Shown here in pieces: positions 17,647-26,830 of a DNA stretch of 64,000 nt. The DNA is from Bacillus sp. S/N-304-OC-R1 (GTDB taxonomy: Bacteria; Bacillota; Bacilli; Bacillales; Cytobacillaceae). Under the pieces are notes generated by a model, which ran no database searches, had not been told where the DNA came from, and worked only from the letters and a program-made list of their open reading frames with translations. Numbering within the stretch: position 1 is the first letter of the stretch; each line of letters begins with the position of its first letter. The stretch spans positions 39,100 through 103,099 of the forward strand of contig NZ_JACWFE010000026.1 of NCBI RefSeq assembly GCF_019749375.1, written 5' to 3'. The position numbers and the translations under genes are program-made.

Positions 17647-20148
17647 CTATCCTTTCCTGTCTAAGTAATATATTTCACCGTTAAAGGCGGGGGTGACTTC
17701 AACCTCATCTTTTAAATTGGTAAGTAAGTCAATCAGTGTAGGATATATTTTTTCGCCACCTACTATCGATTGTGTTGGTATAAATCTTTTATCATGTTCA
17801 CCATGCATTAGGAAAACCTTTTTAGGTTGTAGCTTTGTAATAAGTTGTACGATTTGTTCTCGACTTGCATGAGCTGAAAGACGGAAAGTTTCAATTCTTG
17901 CATGAACTTCTTTGTCAATACCATTTACTCTTACTTTTCCAACAGAGCCTTTTTTGGCAGTTTGTAAAACATGGTGACCTGGGCTTTCTTCATCCATATA
18001 ACCTGTAAAGGAAACAGCGTGGCGTTCCTCCTCTATTAAGTATTCAGCATAACGAGCTGATGCGCTGTTTTCTGTTAGCATCCCAGAACTAGCGACAATA
18101 CAGTTGTTTCCTGGGTATATGTAGTCCTCCATAAAATCAGTGAATGTAAAATCACTATTTCTTCGATTGGAATATACATCTTGTGCTGATTGAACACCGC
18201 CTCCAAAAAATAATGACTCCTTACTCTCATCTTGATAGAATTCAGGATTGATATATCGACGTTGTTCTGAATATCTTTGATAAATTCGGCATACATCGGT
18301 AACCCTTCCGTCTAAATAGACATTGAATGGCAAATATTTTTCCTCTTTAAAAGCATTTTTTAGAATAAGAATGATTTCTTGTGCTCTTCCTAATGCAAAA
18401 GCAGGTATTAACATTGTGCCACTCTTATCCATAGTTCGTTTTATAGATTCAACGAATAGTTTTTCTTGTCTTGTGCGATCAATACTAGCATTAGTAGGTA
18501 AGAACCCATATGTGGACTCAGTGATTAATACATCTACTTCCAAATCATCAGGAAGAACTAATCCTTTTACGGTTTTTTGTTCGTCAATTGAATAATCGCC
18601 TGTAAATAAAATAGAAACCCCTTGAAACTCTATGTGTATTGCTCCTGCTCCCAAGATGTGTCCTGAGGGATAGAAAGTTATCTTCCATTCGCTTTCTTTT
18701 GAAGGAATTGAAAATGTTTTAAAGAAATCAACAGGCTTAATAGACAAAAGAGTGTTTTGAACATCTTCCTCACTATACATATTCACTACGGTATCCTTAC
18801 TAATACGGACCGTATCTGTAAGTAATATCTTCATTAAACCTACAGTTGCTTCCGTCGCATACATTAACATGTCTGGTCGCTGCTTATGAACGAACGGCAC
18901 CGCTCCTGTATGATCCATGTGAGCATGCGTAATCAGTAGAGCATCTATATCCTCGAAGGAGAGCCCTTTATCAAATAAAGGAGTGTAGTCTGGGTGATAT
19001 ACATCTTCGTGCAAGTGCATACCAGCATCCAATAACAGATGATGACCTTTTACACTTATCAAAATGGATGTGCCACCGATTTTTTCTCCTCCACCAAAAA
19101 ACGTAACAGAACAGTCTTCAAAATCTTGTTCACGGGTACTGTCTTTTTTGGAACTTTTCCAGTAGGCTTTAATTGCCTCAGGTCTATCAGCATGTTTAGG
19201 AAACTCCGAATCCCAAAAAGATTTCAATTTTTCTGGATGTATAGACTTTAAATAATCTGCATGTAAAAGCGTAGTTAATAGGTCATCAGGTGCTTTTGAA
19301 TTATCTTCTTCTACCCCTACAAACCAATCAGATTCACCTGCCAACCTCATAATAAGCCGAAGGTATGACTTCCTTTTAGCTTCTAAAGTTTCATCTTTAA
19401 AGGGATTTATTTGTAATTGCTCCACGATCTTTTTAGTTAAAGAGTGTTGGGATAATTGACGATATAGACGACCAATTACAAATACATCTCCCGTTAGTTC
19501 TCTTTCAATTTCAGCCCAATCTGGACGAACAACAAAATTCGCTATCTCATCTAGAACCGCAGCCCAATAAGCTATATCTTGGATTCTAGACATTCTTTCC
19601 TTCTTGAGATAAATTAGTTTTCTCAAGTGAAATCTAGCTTGGGTGAAGTTTTTAAAGGTGTACTCTAATTCCACTAGATTCAAAATAGCATGTATGTAAA
19701 ATTCATAGCAACTTGGATTTTCACGGAAATCTCTTTCCATTCTCTCGGCAACCTCAAGTGAGATCATATAGGATTTATCAACTTTCCCAAAGGTGAATAA
19801 ATGCCTCGCTATTACTAATCGCTCTACCGTAAGATGATCAACACCAGGTTGATTTAACAACCATTCCAACTCACCGATATCCAAACTTAGATATTCCCAA
19901 GCATATATAAACAATGGGGCTAGTTCACGGATATCACCTAACTTCTTAATTCCTAACTTACTGGCCTTAAACACAACATCATATTCACTTAATAAATCGT
20001 AAAACTTACTTATTGTTGTTAAACTATCAGAATCCAGTTTGTTTAGTTGATCTATTAATTTATCATAATGACGCTTGGCTTCTTTCCTAAATCCTCTATT
20101 TTCAAGGAATAAGGCCTCTTTTAAATGATTTTTAATCACTGGATCCAT
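17647..20148 (-). CDS. Beta-CASP metallo-beta-lactamase RNase with helical N-terminal extension
   Basis: The protein has 833 residues. Residues 1-340 are helical, TPR-like and without catalytic motifs. From about 350 comes an MBL domain: FFGGGEKIGGTS, LLLDAGMHLH, the zinc motif THAHMDHTG (about 403-411), the later metal ligands in SGHILGAGA and LFTGDYS, then beta-CASP motifs ESTYG, PAFALGRAQE, SSGMLTENSAS, SAHASREQ and LMHGEHD. All metal ligands appear intact, so it should be an active RNA endo- or exonuclease of the CPSF73/RNase J group. It is the first gene of the minus-strand operon with GrpE-like, Hsp70, HEAT and coiled-coil genes. The 340-residue N-terminal extension is unusual. Confidence 0.9.
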   Translation of the reverse strand: MDPVIKNHLKEALFLENRGFRKEAKRHYDKLIDQLNKLDSDSLTTISKFYDLLSEYDVVFKASKLGIKKLGDIRELAPLFIYAWEYLSLDIGELEWLLNQPGVDHLTVERLVIARHLFTFGKVDKSYMISLEVAERMERDFRENPSCYEFYIHAILNLVELEYTFKNFTQARFHLRKLIYLKKERMSRIQDIAYWAAVLDEIANFVVRPDWAEIERELTGDVFVIGRLYRQLSQHSLTKKIVEQLQINPFKDETLEAKRKSYLRLIMRLAGESDWFVGVEEDNSKAPDDLLTTLLHADYLKSIHPEKLKSFWDSEFPKHADRPEAIKAYWKSSKKDSTREQDFEDCSVTFFGGGEKIGGTSILISVKGHHLLLDAGMHLHEDVYHPDYTPLFDKGLSFEDIDALLITHAHMDHTGAVPFVHKQRPDMLMYATEATVGLMKILLTDTVRISKDTVVNMYSEEDVQNTLLSIKPVDFFKTFSIPSKESEWKITFYPSGHILGAGAIHIEFQGVSILFTGDYSIDEQKTVKGLVLPDDLEVDVLITESTYGFLPTNASIDRTRQEKLFVESIKRTMDKSGTMLIPAFALGRAQEIILILKNAFKEEKYLPFNVYLDGRVTDVCRIYQRYSEQRRYINPEFYQDESKESLFFGGGVQSAQDVYSNRRNSDFTFTDFMEDYIYPGNNCIVASSGMLTENSASARYAEYLIEEERHAVSFTGYMDEESPGHHVLQTAKKGSVGKVRVNGIDKEVHARIETFRLSAHASREQIVQLITKLQPKKVFLMHGEHDKRFIPTQSIVGGEKIYPTLIDLLTNLKDEVEVTPAFNGEIYYLDRKG

Positions 20149-20426
20149 TACAAATCCCTCCTTTCTATCACAATCTTAGGTCAGACAAATATGTAAGTAT
20201 TTAGGTTAGATACAAGGCAATTGTACTACACAAAACTTACTGGCGATACTCAAATTCGACTAAATTTGTCAATAATCCCTAATTTATATAAGCAAATTCC
20301 CCTTGTTTATACCACTAAGTAGGAACTGGGTTTCAATTAATTTGTTATGGATTGCTTAAATATCCTCTGAATAAGGAGTGGAAAAATTTATATTTATATG
20401 AATTTAAGAAAGTTTAAATTGCTTAT
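20149..20426 (-). promoter_or_regulatory. Leader and promoter region of the nuclease/Hsp70 operon
   Basis: This gene-free stretch contains AGGGAGG just before the start at 20148 and a TTGACA (RC at 20267-20272) that could be a -35 box. The -10 box is not convincing. No CIRCE element is present, so HrcA control is unlikely. Confidence 0.35.
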
Positions 20427-20452
20427 AAAAAAATCGTCCTGATTAAGGACGA
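20427..20452 (-). terminator. Terminator of the RecD-like helicase gene
   Basis: On the minus strand TCGTCCT and AGGACGA form a 7-base stem with a 5-base loop followed by seven T. It lies about 140 bases after the helicase stop and insulates the Hsp70 operon. Confidence 0.8.
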
Positions 20453-20590
20453 CACAGAATGGATTATTCAAGATACTCTAATCATTTTTAGACCAAAATG
20501 CTATTCTATTTATTATTTTCTCAAGAAAATACACCCTCTAAAATATTGTCCTTTAACAATTCATCAATGCTACATTATGTTCTATATAGC

Positions 20591-23500
20591 CTATGAATTT
20601 AACGAATAATGATATTTTGAATACCAAATATTGTTACCTTCACCTCTGATGTTATCACCTAATATATCTTCAATAATTAATGAGATTTTTTCATCACTTA
20701 TCCCGTTTAACTCATCTGTGGTAATGAGATTTCCCAATTCTCCCTTTTGTTTGTATATATCTAGCCGACTTTTCCAGTTCCCAACATATGATTTATCTGT
20801 TAGCCTACCTAGGTGTTCCCAATAGATTTTTCTGCCTGATAGTAATTCAATTGTAAAGTCTGGTTTTATATCAAATTTTCCATTGTTAAGTTCATATACT
20901 TCTTCATATTTAAAACTGAAGCCGCCTATTGAATTTTGATAATGCTCTAATTTTTTATATATAATGTATTCTACCCTTGACTTTACGCTTATTCCATTAG
21001 CAGGCAAATAGGTATCGTTAAAAGTAGGTTCATGGAAAATTGATGTCCTTCTATGGGAAATATAAGATCGGTTTCTGACTTCCTCAAATAAATCGACAAC
21101 GTCATTCTCGCTATCTTGATAGATGAAAATGGATAGAGAATTTCTAGAACGTGTTAATGCTGTATACAACAGCTCCTTAGATAACAGTGCTCTTTTATTT
21201 GGTATTACTACAAATACGTGGTTAAATCCACTACCTTGTGATTTATGCACAGTAATCGCATAACCAAGCTCTAATTTTTCAGAGTCAAACTTTCGTACAC
21301 CTCCATACTCAGGGAAGTATTGTTTAACTTTATATCCATTCTTTACAGCTAATCCAATTGATCCATTTGACACAACAAGTTTCCCTTTTTCATAAATATT
21401 TTTGGTTAAAATAATCTTATCTCCATGTCTAAAAACCTCTGATGACTTTTCTTCTGTTCGAAAAGACTGTTGTAAATAATTATTCAATCCTAAGGTTCCA
21501 AAGTATCCAGATCGATACGGTGATAATATCTGAAATGCTTCTAAGTTTAACGTAGTATTTGATTTATAATTTTTTTCTGAATTACCAAATCCTAGTAGAT
21601 TATCGATTATTGTAGTTAATTGTCCAGTTCCTGCTCCATACTGTTTCTCAAATAGGAATCTAAAATGAGAAATTATTTTCTCTTGCAACTCACTTCTGTT
21701 TTTCCAAAAGTCTATAAATAGACCTGAAGATAGCTGCCCAGGTGACTTCAATCTGGAAAATAACTCTTCAAAATTCTTATTCTTATCAGCAAAAACATTT
21801 GCTAAGTCTAAAATCATAGTATCAGTTTCTTGTCTACAATTTACTGTTAGTGAAATATGATTATTTCTATACTTATTATCAGATTTAATATAATCAATGA
21901 TATCAACAAAAACCTTACCGTAACCAATAGGTGGCAACTGATGTGGATCTCCTACTAAAATTAACCTTTTAAAATTTGTGGGCTTAAGGTTTAGATTTTG
22001 TAAAAGTTCTTTAAATTTAATAAGGTCTACCATTGACATTTCATCAATAATAATATTTTCATACAACATATTTTCATCATCATTATTTAAGTATTTATCT
22101 ATTGTCATAGCATTTATGTTTTTGAACTCAGGATCAGTTTTTAACCTTAAGGCAGCTTTTCCCGTAGGTGTAAGTAACAGGTACGATCCATAATTTTCTT
22201 TCAATTTGGTAATTATCCTTAATAATTCATGGGATTTTCCAGAACCTGGCGATCCGGTTAAAACAAACAATCTTTTCTTAAAAACATTTGAGTAAAGTGC
22301 TGTATGTTCTGAAATATATGTTTCTTTATCGAATCGATGTTTAAGTCGTTTCGACAGTCCTTCGACTGATTGATTAATTATTTCCCTCATATCTTTATTT
22401 AAATCGTTATTATCGGGTAATTCCAGAATATTCTTGATTGTACTTTTGATATATATCTCTGCTTCATTTATCTCGTTTAAATAATAATATGAATGTATAC
22501 CATTCTTGTCTTTCTTTATTGTTATTTTCTTAACAAGATGTTCTATGTATTTATCATCTAAGTTTCTAAGATCCTGTTTAAAGATTAATTCGGAATCTGC
22601 CTTATAAAATAAAGGATAATTTCTAATTCTATCAAGTATTATCTCTGCCTCTTCGAAACAATCACCTTTTCCTTCGAGAGTTTTTAGTATAGATATTATT
22701 AATGCCCTTATTCTTCGAGGATCATCTATCCTTATATTTTGTAGCTTCCTAATTTTTTTTATATAATCTGAGATTGGAAAATAAGCTATATCTATCTTAT
22801 ATAAATCGATATTTCCATCGATTACATCACCATTATTTGCGTCTTCTGTAACTGAAGAGGGGATGTAATCCTCATACAAAACATAAGGATTTTCACAAAC
22901 ATCTTTTAATGAAAAAATGTTGCTATTAACTATTCTTTTAAACTGGTCATATGTTAAATCTAACATTGCAAGCCTTAGAAAATCTTGAGATGTTATATCA
23001 TGTTCTTCAATAGCATCATTTAGATCATATATAAGATCTTCATAATCATCATATCTCTCATCTATGCTATCTGGATCCTCCATCATTTCTATTAACTTCT
23101 CAAAATATTTTTTCCCTTCATTCTCTTGAAGTACATGAACAAGTTCATCTAATATAGACTTTTCATTTTGTCTAATATCAAATAATACACGTGACAGCTT
23201 GGAGAACCCAGGAAAATGGCCGCGTTGATTCCAGCACATTCTTAACATATCATCAATAATCATTAGGGAATTATCAACATCGTAATCAACAAGAGCGTGC
23301 TCTTTTATTATCAAAAGGCTTCTCTTAATTTTTGTTAATATAAATATAGACTGGTCATTTCCAATATCCATAGCTACATATTTAAATCCACTTACTAGTT
23401 CAGGCTCATCTATAGTCACTTTAATTTGATTAAGGAGATCTTTCTCTCCATTTTGGTTATTTTCTTCTAGCTCGAGATACTCGTGATATGGCAACAAAAC

Positions 23501-24451
23501 GCCATTCTCGGGAAAATCTAATGAATATCGTAAAGCCCAATTCATTGTAGGAAAGTTTTGGGCTCCTGGCCTATTTCTTAATTTAGCTAACTCATCCCGT
23601 TGGATATCAAAATATTGTTTTTCTCCTCTGTCCTTCATTAAAGCACATCCAACAACTAAATATTTCTGTTCATCGCCGGAGACTGGATTGTCATAATTGG
23701 TATAGAGAAATACTATGGATTTCTTCTCTTTAAATTTTGATTGAAAGTGTGAAATCCTATTTTCAAATATCCTATCTGGATAATACTTTCCATATTTTTG
23801 TTCATCACTTTTTTCACGTACAAAAGATAATTTAAATGGCCATGTAAATACTGAATAAGGTGTTAATTGTTCTCTAATATGTGTTACGTTTGGTGCTGCA
23901 GGATTGTCGTGTTCTATCTCAGCGCTGATATTCCCGAAAGCATTTATTCCCCAAAAACAAGGTGGCTGATAACCTTCCTTTTTTACCTTATCAAGGTCAT
24001 AGCTACACATTTTACATTCTAAGCTCGTATTTCTTCGTGTCCTTAAACGTTCTGATAAAAGTGAATGTTCCCCTATACAGTAATCATTTAATTCAGGGCT
24101 GTTACATATTTTACCATTCCACTTATTATCGTGCCAAGCTATCCTAACTGTAAGATGACTAACATCATTTGTAGCTTTTCCTTTATTATTTTCTACCAAT
24201 TGTGCATAGTGTACTTCTTCGGCCATATTTACGGAATCGCTATTGTATTTTTCCAATATCTTTTTTGCATATTCAATCTGCTTAGTAGTGGGTTTATCTC
24301 CTCTTCGACTATATGAGGCAATAGTTCTTAACAAATTACATTCATTATAATTCAGTTTTCCGTTTTTCTGAGCATCCTCAACTATTAGTTCAAGTTTGAT
24401 ATGTGTAAACTTATTAAACCACTTATATAGTTCATCATTACTATGCGACAT
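20591..24451 (-). CDS. RecD-like SF1 helicase with C-terminal PD-(D/E)XK-like domain
   Basis: The protein has 1286 residues. Residues 1-600 have no family I know and include a Cys pair (CKMCSYDL). The helicase core has Walker A LTGSPGSGKSHE (about 732), Walker B IIIDEMSMVD (about 803), GDPHQLPPIG, and the RecD/UvrD C-terminal motifs YAITVHKSQGSGF (about 1062) and LLYTALTRSRN. Residues about 1180-1286 look like a restriction-endonuclease fold: IKPDFTIELLSGRKIYWEHL followed by W, K and Y positions. This would couple DNA unwinding to cleavage. It is a single-gene unit, separated by terminators on both sides, lying between an OLD/Gabija block and the Hsp70 cluster. A role in anti-phage defence is inferred from context. 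Confidence 0.82.
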   Translation of the reverse strand: MSHSNDELYKWFNKFTHIKLELIVEDAQKNGKLNYNECNLLRTIASYSRRGDKPTTKQIEYAKKILEKYNSDSVNMAEEVHYAQLVENNKGKATNDVSHLTVRIAWHDNKWNGKICNSPELNDYCIGEHSLLSERLRTRRNTSLECKMCSYDLDKVKKEGYQPPCFWGINAFGNISAEIEHDNPAAPNVTHIREQLTPYSVFTWPFKLSFVREKSDEQKYGKYYPDRIFENRISHFQSKFKEKKSIVFLYTNYDNPVSGDEQKYLVVGCALMKDRGEKQYFDIQRDELAKLRNRPGAQNFPTMNWALRYSLDFPENGVLLPYHEYLELEENNQNGEKDLLNQIKVTIDEPELVSGFKYVAMDIGNDQSIFILTKIKRSLLIIKEHALVDYDVDNSLMIIDDMLRMCWNQRGHFPGFSKLSRVLFDIRQNEKSILDELVHVLQENEGKKYFEKLIEMMEDPDSIDERYDDYEDLIYDLNDAIEEHDITSQDFLRLAMLDLTYDQFKRIVNSNIFSLKDVCENPYVLYEDYIPSSVTEDANNGDVIDGNIDLYKIDIAYFPISDYIKKIRKLQNIRIDDPRRIRALIISILKTLEGKGDCFEEAEIILDRIRNYPLFYKADSELIFKQDLRNLDDKYIEHLVKKITIKKDKNGIHSYYYLNEINEAEIYIKSTIKNILELPDNNDLNKDMREIINQSVEGLSKRLKHRFDKETYISEHTALYSNVFKKRLFVLTGSPGSGKSHELLRIITKLKENYGSYLLLTPTGKAALRLKTDPEFKNINAMTIDKYLNNDDENMLYENIIIDEMSMVDLIKFKELLQNLNLKPTNFKRLILVGDPHQLPPIGYGKVFVDIIDYIKSDNKYRNNHISLTVNCRQETDTMILDLANVFADKNKNFEELFSRLKSPGQLSSGLFIDFWKNRSELQEKIISHFRFLFEKQYGAGTGQLTTIIDNLLGFGNSEKNYKSNTTLNLEAFQILSPYRSGYFGTLGLNNYLQQSFRTEEKSSEVFRHGDKIILTKNIYEKGKLVVSNGSIGLAVKNGYKVKQYFPEYGGVRKFDSEKLELGYAITVHKSQGSGFNHVFVVIPNKRALLSKELLYTALTRSRNSLSIFIYQDSENDVVDLFEEVRNRSYISHRRTSIFHEPTFNDTYLPANGISVKSRVEYIIYKKLEHYQNSIGGFSFKYEEVYELNNGKFDIKPDFTIELLSGRKIYWEHLGRLTDKSYVGNWKSRLDIYKQKGELGNLITTDELNGISDEKISLIIEDILGDNIRGEGNNIWYSKYHYSLNS

Positions 24452-24520
24452 TTTAGTTCCTCAATTCTTTGCTTTTTAGATTGAACGTATCACTTATGTT
24501 CTCGTAACTCTGAAAATATA

Positions 24521-24558
24521 AAAAGGCAACCTAAATAAACTATTCTTAGGTGCCTTTT
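24521..24558 (-). terminator. Terminator downstream of the Gabija/OLD block
   Basis: AAAAGGCAACCTAA pairs with TTAGGTGCCTTTT with one mismatch, and T runs flank it on both strands. Minus-strand transcription from 29829 to 24909 would stop here, before the helicase gene. Confidence 0.8.
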
Positions 24559-24581
24559 CTTAGTAGTAATTTGATAATAAT

Positions 24582-24785
24582 TTATGCTCCTGCAATCTCT
24601 TCTGAATTCCTATTTATTTCATAAATAACTCCAATAATCTGACGGGCATCTTCCATATTGTCCTTAAACAACTCAACAATACTTCCGACAGATTTAAATG
24701 GATCTTGTTGTAATACTTTCTTATCCCTAAGGTGAGAGTGTGTAATATCTTTAACGTTGTGTGAAAAAAGTGCGGTAAATCAAGC
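24582..24785 (-). pseudogene. C-terminal fragment of an unidentified gene
   Basis: An open frame of about 65 codons with natural-looking codon use ends in TAA. It contains KVLQQDPFKSVGSIVELFKD and IIGVIYEINRNSEEIAG. It has no start codon and is preceded by in-frame stops, so it looks like the surviving 3' end of a lost gene. The family is unknown. Confidence 0.4.
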
Positions 24786-24908
24786 TTTTGCTAAATTCTT
24801 TCTGTAACATCTTTAACGGTAGAATACTGTTTTTCACTGGATTGCGTTAGCAAAATGTTAGCATTCTCATGATGGCTAACCCTACGTTGGCATTATAGTT
24901 TATTCTCT

Positions 24909-26738
24909 TTAATATTCACCATTAGATAAATTAGATTTATCTAGAAATTCTTTTAATTCATATACTTTATGCTTTACCAATGGAGGTACTTCAACCATAT
25001 TTTTAACAACAATTTTTGCAATGTCAATTTTGACAGCATTCAGTGCATTCTTCATTTTCTTTATATCTTCTTCTCTTACTTTCTCACCTGAAACAACACC
25101 TTTAGAATTTAGACTTTTCTTTATATCATCAGTAAAAGAAAAGTTATATTTATATAAACCGCTAAAAAATTCAGTGAAGGATTCTTGCTGAGAATTAAAC
25201 TTCCCCTTACCTTCATCACATAGAGATACTTTAATATTTTTTGATAACCCTTTAGATACCTCTACTCTAACTTTATCTTGCATCTTTACACTGTTAATAG
25301 CGCTAGACAGTTCTTCATGTGGAATATAATTCTCTATTTCTTTATAATCTGTTTTCCAGAGCATAATGTTATTTTTTATACTTTCATCATCTTCAAAACG
25401 TTTTTCCCAAGTAGCAAGTCTTTCCTTAACATCGTCATCTGGATTAGTTCGATCAAGATCACTTACAAGTACAGCATACCTACTTGTTGAGAGTAAATTA
25501 ATTAAATTATCATCATATCCATAATGACTTAATAGTGAACCTCCATACATTACAAAACTGTAGTGCTTTCCCTCAACCATAGATGGCATAGTTAGTTTCA
25601 TCCAAGCATTTATATAAATTCTATCACTTGGGCCTTCTACCCATATAACAAGATTACTTTGTAGTAAGTGAGATGGTTTTGCGCCAATAAGGTCCAGCAT
25701 AGACCTCATCTCACTCGCTGTTCTTATTTGTTTAATTACAGAACCATCTTTTTTATTTTTATCAATATTATATATTTTTGACACATCCGGATCATCTATT
25801 AGCCAAGGAGAATGAGTATTTACAATAAATTGGATATTGTTTTCTTCCTTTAAAATATTAAATAACCTTACCACCGCATGAGGATGTAAGTTTTGCTCTG
25901 GTTCTTCAATTAGCAGAATATACTTGAATTTTGAGCTTAGCTTTTTATATTTGTATAAAATGGTTAATATTGAGATGACTTGAGCTACTCCCGAACCTAC
26001 AGCACTTAATTTTAATTTAATTTTTTCTGTAGATAATCTCTGTTTACCGAAATTATCAAGCTCTTCTGACAAATATAAGTGTTCTTTCATTCTAAAATCT
26101 GTTGATGAAACTTCACCTTTTTTGAAATTTTTCCCTACCCATAAAGATTTATCATTTAAAATCCTTCTTAGGGGGTGAGACACAGCAGGATAATAACCTG
26201 CATTTTGCCGAGCATCCTCATCGTCAGGATTATCAATTGCCTCAATAATTGTCTTTTGTATATCCAAACCCTTTAAATACTCTTCAGTACCCCTCAAATC
26301 ATCAAAAAAATTAAATGAAAGCTTAATATCTTCTAACATTTCTATATAATCTTGATAATATTTATTATTAAAATTACTAAAATTTATTTCTTCTCCTTCC
26401 TCACAAAGAGCTAAGTGCATCTTCTGAGAATCAATATTAAAGTAAATTGATAGGCCGTTTGAATAAGACAGGGTAACTTCAATGGTTTTTTGGGGATCCC
26501 AAAAATCTAATTTTTTAAATCTATTTTCCTCGAGATTAAAAGTTAAGACCTTAAAATCTTCAGTTATATTATGCTTCTCATCTATTATATTAATCACTGA
26601 CTTTAGCAATCTAAATATATTGCTTTTACCTACATTGTTTGGTCCGATAACAATGTTAAATTTATTAATATATAAGTCACCTTTTTGTAAAGATCTATAA
26701 TTCTCAAAAGTTATTTGTTCTAACTCATAAACTGCCAA
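24909..26738 (-). CDS. OLD-family ATPase with TOPRIM nuclease domain
   Basis: The protein has 609 residues. The N-terminal SMC/ABC-type ATPase has Walker A IGPNNVGKSN (about 32-41), a signature-like LSAVGSGVAQ (about 245), Walker B ILLIEEPEQNLHP and the switch NTHSPW. A TOPRIM domain follows (VEGPSDR near 368, VSDLDRTNPDD near 425), the architecture of OLD endonucleases. The start is TTG at 26738 with GAGGGGG 7 bases upstream. It lies 92 bases after gajB with no terminator between, so it may share the Gabija transcript. OLD proteins act alone (class 1) or with a UvrD-like helicase (class 2/Gabija), so this could be a stand-alone defence nuclease or a second partner of the gajB helicase. Confidence 0.85.
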   Translation of the reverse strand: MAVYELEQITFENYRSLQKGDLYINKFNIVIGPNNVGKSNIFRLLKSVINIIDEKHNITEDFKVLTFNLEENRFKKLDFWDPQKTIEVTLSYSNGLSIYFNIDSQKMHLALCEEGEEINFSNFNNKYYQDYIEMLEDIKLSFNFFDDLRGTEEYLKGLDIQKTIIEAIDNPDDEDARQNAGYYPAVSHPLRRILNDKSLWVGKNFKKGEVSSTDFRMKEHLYLSEELDNFGKQRLSTEKIKLKLSAVGSGVAQVISILTILYKYKKLSSKFKYILLIEEPEQNLHPHAVVRLFNILKEENNIQFIVNTHSPWLIDDPDVSKIYNIDKNKKDGSVIKQIRTASEMRSMLDLIGAKPSHLLQSNLVIWVEGPSDRIYINAWMKLTMPSMVEGKHYSFVMYGGSLLSHYGYDDNLINLLSTSRYAVLVSDLDRTNPDDDVKERLATWEKRFEDDESIKNNIMLWKTDYKEIENYIPHEELSSAINSVKMQDKVRVEVSKGLSKNIKVSLCDEGKGKFNSQQESFTEFFSGLYKYNFSFTDDIKKSLNSKGVVSGEKVREEDIKKMKNALNAVKIDIAKIVVKNMVEVPPLVKHKVYELKEFLDKSNLSNGEY

Positions 26739-26830
26739 ATGTTTGCCCCCTCATCTTTTAATTGGATACAATTCTCTACCTTTATTTATACGTAAATAAA
26801 GTGCCTTCGTTTAGCGAATTAATGAAATGG

